DNA from: Gammaproteobacteria bacterium
GTDB lineage: Bacteria > Pseudomonadota > Gammaproteobacteria > Methylococcales > Methylomonadaceae
NCBI GenBank assembly: GCA_024276805.1
Contig: JAJRWJ010000107.1
Coordinates: forward strand, 1 to 9,616
Direction of reading: 5' to 3'
DNA: 9,616 nt
Shown here: positions 6,017 to 9,616 of the stretch, one piece after another
Numbering within the stretch: the first letter of the stretch is position 1
How the letters are laid out: every line of letters begins with the position of its first letter
Made by a program: the position numbers and the translations under genes
Notes under the pieces: model-generated
Seen by the model: only the letters and a program-made list of their open reading frames with translations
Database searches by the model: none
What the model was told of the DNA's origin: nothing

Positions 6017-6658
6017 ATGCAGCCAATCAGCGCCGAATCCGGCGGTGACGCGCCGATCCGGGAAGAGAAGGCGGCACTACGCAGAATTGCCTATGCAGCG
6101 CGCAATGCCCAGCCCGACAAGGAGCGGATCAGCCGGCTGATATGCACCAGGTTTCAGCAACTGCCGGCCTGTAGTCGGGCAGTGACTGTACTCTGGTATG
6201 TGCACTGTCGTTCGGAAGTGAGGACCAGGCAGGCCCTGCATGATGCTCTGGCGGTTCGCGATAAAAACATCGTCGTGCCCTATTGCACCGAGGATGCGCA
6301 GGGGAGGAGACAGCTGGGGCTGTGGCGGCTGGAGCAGCTCTCCGAACTGACTGCAGGAACCTGGGGAATTCTGGAGCCGCCACCAGAGCGCTGGCAGGAA
6401 GCGGGCAGGGTGGTCGAGCCACGGCAACTGGATTTGATCATGGTGCCCGGTGTCGCCTTCGATCGCCGGGGTGGGCGCCTCGGAAACGGCGCGGGGTACT
6501 ATGACCGGTTGTTGCAGGAAGTCAGGGCGGATACGGTATTGGCCGGTATCTGCTATGACGCGCAACTGTTTCCCGGGATCCCCATGCAGGCGCATGACAT
6601 CGCCATGGATTTTGTCGTTACCGAACTGGATGTCTATCCCGGTATCGGCAGATTATAG
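6017..6658 (+). CDS. ygfA: 5-formyltetrahydrofolate cyclo-ligase (5,10-methenyl-THF synthetase)
   Basis: A 213-residue cytoplasmic enzyme that uses ATP to turn 5-formyl-THF into 5,10-methenyl-THF, returning a dead-end folate to the C1 pool. The N-terminal helix has EEKAALRRIAYAARN, typical of the family. The nucleotide/folate site is complete at about 143-166: VPGVAFD followed by GGRLGNGAGYYDRLL. The C-terminal LAGICYDAQLFPGIPMQAHDIAMDFVVTE also fits. The start is uncertain: ATG 6017 has no clear ribosome site, while an in-frame TTG at 5978 would overlap the preceding gene and add 13 residues. It lies 22 bp after the isocitrate dehydrogenase and 8 bp before the decarboxylase gene, so one transcript is likely. 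In proteobacteria the gene is more often beside zapA/ssrS; neither is visible here. Confidence 0.9.
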   Translation: MQPISAESGGDAPIREEKAALRRIAYAARNAQPDKERISRLICTRFQQLPACSRAVTVLWYVHCRSEVRTRQALHDALAVRDKNIVVPYCTEDAQGRRQLGLWRLEQLSELTAGTWGILEPPPERWQEAGRVVEPRQLDLIMVPGVAFDRRGGRLGNGAGYYDRLLQEVRADTVLAGICYDAQLFPGIPMQAHDIAMDFVVTELDVYPGIGRL

Positions 6659-6666
6659 ACCGGGCC

Positions 6667-7818
6667 ATGGATTTTCTCAGACTGAAACAGGATGTGCCGT
6701 CCTCACCGGCTTTCATTCTGGCGAAACAGCAAGTCGAGGCCAGTTTGCAGGCGCTGGCGCATCTCCGGGAGCTGAGCGGCTGCCGGATCCTGTATTCGAT
6801 CAAGTCCCTGCCGCTGGCCACCGTTCTGCAATGGGCCACAGCCACTGTGGATGGCTTTTCCGTCAGTTCCCTGTTCGAAGCACGACTGGCCGATGAAATA
6901 ACGGCTGGCGGCGGCAGCCTGCATATCACGACGCCGGGGCTGAGAGTTCAGGAAATCGCCGAAATCAGTGCCCGCTGCAGCCACATCAGCTTCAATTCCA
7001 TTTCCCAGGCGCAGCGTTTGCTTCCCGAAGTCGGAGATGGCTGTTCACCAGGACTGCGCATCAATCCCAAATTTTCCTGCGCCGCCGACGCGCGTTACGA
7101 TCCCTGCCGCAGTCATTCCAAGCTGGGCGCCAGCCTGGAGGATATCACCGCGTCTCCGCTGCTGCGGCACATCGAGGGACTGCATTTTCACAATGCATTC
7201 GCCAGTCGCAGCTTCCAGCCGCTACTCGGTACGGTGCGGCGCTTGCGAGAGGTTTTGCAGGATCGTCTGCATGGCCTGCAGTGGCTCAATCTGGGCGGCG
7301 GCTACATGTTCGACCAGATTGCTGATATTGCGCCTTTTGTCGAACTGGTCAGGCAGCTTCGGGAGACCTATGGCCTGACCGTCTACATCGAGCCGGGCAA
7401 CGCCGTGGTGGGCAGGGCGGGGTATTTGCTGGCCACTGTCATCGACCGCTTTGAAAGCGACGGCAAGACCATTGCCGTGCTGGATGTGTCGGTCAATCAT
7501 CATCCCGAAGTGTTCGAATATCAACTCAGGCCGGCGCTGCAGGAAGAGTCGCCGGGTGGCGCCCACAGTGCGATCCTGGCGGGCAGCACCTGTCTGGCCG
7601 GCGATGTGTTTGGTGAATACCGCTTCGATGCGCCCGTGGCGGTGGGTCAGCGGCTGGTTTTCGAGCATGTCGGCGCCTACAGTCTGGTCAAGGCGCACCG
7701 CTTCAATGGCTATAATCTGCCGGATGTGTATGCCTGCGATGCGGGCCGGATGGAATTACTGCAGCATTATTCCTATCGGCAATACCGGGCACAATGGCTG
7801 TCGGACGGTGCCGGCTGA
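6667..7818 (+). CDS. nspC: Carboxynorspermidine/carboxyspermidine decarboxylase (PLP enzyme)
   Basis: A 383-residue PLP-dependent fold-III (alanine racemase-type) decarboxylase. NspC enzymes remove CO2 from carboxyspermidine or carboxynorspermidine to give spermidine or norspermidine, the SAM-independent polyamine route. Lys46 (LYSIKSL) is the expected PLP lysine. Other family features are INPKFS, SHSKLGA, LHFHN (173), LNLGGGY (207-213), YIEPGNAVV (240-248), GSTCLAGD with Cys309 and Asp313, and VGAYSLVK with Tyr338. The GSTCLAGD and FNGYNLPDVY blocks match NspC better than DapF-linked LysA or ornithine decarboxylases. No ribosome site precedes ATG 6667; translation probably couples to the cyclo-ligase stop 8 bases upstream. 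The partner dehydrogenase that makes carboxyspermidine from aspartate semialdehyde and putrescine is not in the window. Confidence 0.88.
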   Translation: MDFLRLKQDVPSSPAFILAKQQVEASLQALAHLRELSGCRILYSIKSLPLATVLQWATATVDGFSVSSLFEARLADEITAGGGSLHITTPGLRVQEIAEISARCSHISFNSISQAQRLLPEVGDGCSPGLRINPKFSCAADARYDPCRSHSKLGASLEDITASPLLRHIEGLHFHNAFASRSFQPLLGTVRRLREVLQDRLHGLQWLNLGGGYMFDQIADIAPFVELVRQLRETYGLTVYIEPGNAVVGRAGYLLATVIDRFESDGKTIAVLDVSVNHHPEVFEYQLRPALQEESPGGAHSAILAGSTCLAGDVFGEYRFDAPVAVGQRLVFEHVGAYSLVKAHRFNGYNLPDVYACDAGRMELLQHYSYRQYRAQWLSDGAG

Positions 7819-7874
7819 CAGAATCAGGGTTTAAAACCTTGTCAGGAATCATGGAAATAGCAACAGCCGCGTCA

Positions 7875-8996
7875 CTAGAAATTTCTGTCCACCCGGTTCA
7901 ACAGCCAGAGGGAAACGATGATGCCGACGAAATGAGCAATGACGATGGCAAAATTGGAAACCAGAATAAATACATCGAGGGCGCGAACGATCTTGGTGGG
8001 GTCGGTGATGGCGATGCCTGGAGGTTGGGAGATGGTCTTCGAGATCAGCAGTTCGATGCTTCTGGTGACGCCCATAATGGCGATGACGATGCCGGCATAA
8101 CCACTGAACAAACCGAAGCGCAGCATGTTCATGATGCGTTTTTTATGGGCATGCAGTTTTACATCCTGCTGCTGTTTTATTTTGTTCGCATAACGGGTAT
8201 TGAAATAGAAAAAGATGATCGTGACAAACAGAGAGACTATGCCGCATTTGGCCCAGAAGATACTGTATTCATTGCCGCTGAGACCGCTTGCTCCGGGTTC
8301 ATTACCGGAGGTGGCGAAGGCCAGCAACAGCACGGTCACGATCGCAATCAGCAGTTGCAACAGAAAGGCCAGCCAGCCAAATACCAGAAAGTTGAAGGAA
8401 GTATACTGGTATTTTCGGGAAGGTCCGGTAAAACCGGGCAGCATCAATTCAGTCGACTGGCTGCCGAAGGATAAAAGCATCCTGCTGAAGACCCCGGTGC
8501 GCCGCAACAGGTGGACAAAGGCCATGACCATATGTACGGCAAGCAGTGCCGTGAGCAGGTATGCCAGACCGGCATGCAGGAGACCGATTCCCGTGTACAG
8601 GGAGTCATTCTGGTCCATCCATAGCTGCAGGGGTTTCCCCAGGATGGTGACTGGCGCTCCCAGATCCAGTTGCAGGTAGCCGCTGACAGGCAGCAGCAGC
8701 AGACACACATAGAGTATAAAATAGACGAACAGCGCCAGATAGCGTTCGCTATCGGATACTGTTTCCGGATAATGTGGCGGTTTGTGCGTCAAGCGCCAGC
8801 CTGTCCAGAAAAGCACCAGCAGAAAACTGATTGCGCCGATGATCAAATGCAGGTTGAAGTACAATTCCCGTTTTGCTGAATCCGGCGCTGTGGTCTGCAT
8901 GAACCAGACTGCGGCAAGCTGGGCAAAGATTACAATGGCAACCAGCCAATGCAAAACAACGGACAGGAAGTCATAACGCGATTCGGACTGGTGCAT
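7875..8996 (-). CDS. Membrane protein: cytochrome b561 domain fused to a DUF3611-like domain
   Basis: A 373-residue, probably eight-helix inner-membrane protein. Residues 1-165 are a bacterial cytochrome b561: four helices (about 11-33, 45-66, 88-107, 137-164) with likely haem-ligand histidines His16 (VVLHWLVA), His50, His141 and His155 (AVHMVMAFVHLL). Such proteins move electrons within the membrane, often from ubiquinol. Residues from about 195 form a second four-helix domain (about 200-228, 244-265, 290-310, 343-366). Features such as FGWLAFLLQLLIAIV, SKTISQPPG, LDVFILVSN and HFVGIIVSLWLLNR resemble DUF3611, a family I know from cyanobacteria and plastids; its function is unknown. ATG 8996 has GAGAGG four bases upstream. 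It converges with nspC and is divergent from the protease gene. The b561 call is firm, the DUF3611 call moderate. Confidence 0.82.
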   Translation of the reverse strand: MHQSESRYDFLSVVLHWLVAIVIFAQLAAVWFMQTTAPDSAKRELYFNLHLIIGAISFLLVLFWTGWRLTHKPPHYPETVSDSERYLALFVYFILYVCLLLLPVSGYLQLDLGAPVTILGKPLQLWMDQNDSLYTGIGLLHAGLAYLLTALLAVHMVMAFVHLLRRTGVFSRMLLSFGSQSTELMLPGFTGPSRKYQYTSFNFLVFGWLAFLLQLLIAIVTVLLLAFATSGNEPGASGLSGNEYSIFWAKCGIVSLFVTIIFFYFNTRYANKIKQQQDVKLHAHKKRIMNMLRFGLFSGYAGIVIAIMGVTRSIELLISKTISQPPGIAITDPTKIVRALDVFILVSNFAIVIAHFVGIIVSLWLLNRVDRNF

Positions 8997-9113
8997 GGCG
9001 CCTCTCTATCGACCAAGTGAACTTTGCACAAGCCGCTTGGCGGCCCGGCCGAGTATTGCTTTTCTGTCAGCGAAACAAGCAATGGATCATGTACTTGAAG
9101 CCATTCTACCTGC

Positions 9114-9119
9114 ATTATA
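9114..9119 (-). promoter_or_regulatory. Candidate -10 for the leftward b561 gene
   Basis: A perfect TATAAT reads leftward here, which would give a leader of about 110 bases before ATG 8996. No good -35 lies 16-18 bases further upstream, so the site is a guess. Confidence 0.25.
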
Positions 9120-9161
9120 CCGAAGCAGATACAAATGGATAGCGAGATTTCCGGGCAGTTT

Positions 9162-9179
9162 GCATTCCTTGCGGAATGC
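9162..9179. promoter_or_regulatory. Perfect 7-bp hairpin/palindrome in the divergent region
   Basis: GCATTCC and GGAATGC flank a TTGC loop without mismatch, midway between the divergent b561 and protease genes. No T-run follows on either strand, so it is not a standard terminator. A dyad operator serving both genes is possible. Confidence 0.35.
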
Positions 9180-9216
9180 TGTTGCTTTCCGATAGCGGCA
9201 AAAAGGCCATCTCCAG

Positions 9217-9247
9217 TTGCTGAAAACCCTCCCGTGGAGAGTATACT
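9217..9247 (+). promoter_or_regulatory. Candidate promoter for the M48 protease gene
   Basis: TATACT at 9242-9247 is a good -10, about 32 bases before ATG 9279. The only plausible -35, TTGCTG at 9217-9222, is 19 bases away, longer than ideal. Confidence 0.35.
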
Positions 9248-9278
9248 GAACAGATTTTCAGCCCAGAGGACATGACAC

Positions 9279-9616
9279 ATGTACATTAGTGGTATTGACA
9301 ATGAAACCTGGCTGCAGCATGCCTGGCAGAACCGTCTGCAGTCGCTTTTTTTACTGGCTGTCATGGCCAGTTTCCTGGCGCTGCTGGGCTGGCTGTTGTG
9401 GGGCAGGGATGGCGTGGTGATATTGGTCAGCACCGGCCTGGCTGGCGTGCTGCTCAATTCGTCGATCTCCCCGCGTCTGGTGATGTTGCTGTATGGCGCG
9501 TCACCGGTCCGGCCGGATCAGGCGCCAGCGCTGTGGAAGGCGTTGGCGCTGCTGTCTGAGCGTGCGGAATTGCCGGTGACACCACAGTTGTATTACGTTC
9601 CCAGCCAGATGCTCAA
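9279..9616 (+). CDS. M48-family (HtpX-like) membrane metalloprotease, N-terminal part (runs off right edge)
   Basis: The first 112 codons of a gene that continues past the window. ATG 9279 has AGAGGA eight bases upstream; the ATG at 9272 hits a stop after five codons. Residues 19-42 and about 45-63 form two membrane segments separated by Gly-Arg-Asp. After a short polar turn comes ALWKALALLSERAELPVTPQ, then LYYVPSQMLN. This is the layout of M48 proteases such as HtpX, which have an A-x-L-P-x-TP lead-in and an N/A-rich strand before the HExxH zinc site. The zinc site itself lies beyond the edge, so catalysis is not demonstrated. The start differs from E. coli HtpX, suggesting another M48 subfamily. 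HtpX-type proteases clear damaged inner-membrane proteins. Confidence 0.68.
   Translation, partial: MYISGIDNETWLQHAWQNRLQSLFLLAVMASFLALLGWLLWGRDGVVILVSTGLAGVLLNSSISPRLVMLLYGASPVRPDQAPALWKALALLSERAELPVTPQLYYVPSQML

Noticed and set aside
7819..7874. Terminator between the convergent nspC and b561 genes
   Set aside because: GGTTTAAAACC at 7829-7839 forms only a tiny AT-rich stem with no loop room; no bidirectional terminator could be supported.
7794..8474. Rightward 226-codon frame opposite the b561 gene
   Set aside because: The product is Asp/Gly/Gln-rich, as expected from the antisense of membrane-helix codons; no family features.
8930..9457. Leftward 175-codon frame spanning the b561 start, the divergent region and the protease N-terminus
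   Set aside because: It overlaps both genes and runs antisense to a well-started protease frame.

Overview
The window looks like chromosomal DNA of a methylotrophic gammaproteobacterium, most plausibly a methanotroph of the Methylococcales type. The main clues are two MtdB-like methylenetetrahydromethanopterin dehydrogenases (H4MPT-linked formaldehyde oxidation in a bacterium), a GacA/UvrY-type response regulator, an NAD-type isocitrate dehydrogenase and a carboxynorspermidine decarboxylase. Taxonomy is inferred from gene content only.

Layout. 1-1207 (minus): a translationally coupled MotA/MotB-like stator pair. The motA-like gene carries one in-frame TAA and the motB-like gene runs off the left edge. 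1208-1840: about 630 bp with no convincing gene, holding an 11-bp tandem repeat, a palindrome and a sigma-54-like match. 1841-2485 (plus): GacA/UvrY-family regulator. 2486-2830: convergent intergenic space with two REP/BIME-like inverted repeats of one family. 2831-4847 (minus): two tandem mtdB paralogs 190 bp apart. 4848-4983: a compact divergent promoter region. 4984-7818 (plus): a tight cluster of NAD-isocitrate dehydrogenase, 5-formyl-THF cyclo-ligase and carboxynorspermidine decarboxylase. 7875-8996 (minus): a membrane protein fusing a cytochrome b561 domain to a DUF3611-like domain. 9279-end (plus): the N-terminus of an M48-type membrane metalloprotease.

How the genes fit together. The mtdB genes act in H4MPT-dependent oxidation of C1 units and produce NAD(P)H. 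The divergent cluster covers folate C1 salvage and TCA flux to 2-oxoglutarate, so the middle of the window is central C1/carbon metabolism. The spermidine-type decarboxylase appears to ride in the same transcript. No phage, transposase, CRISPR array, tRNA or rRNA was seen, and I did not find a clearly new multi-gene system. The points most worth a second look are the interrupted motA, the divergence of the two MtdB copies at the cofactor loop, the REP-like pair and the b561-DUF3611 fusion.
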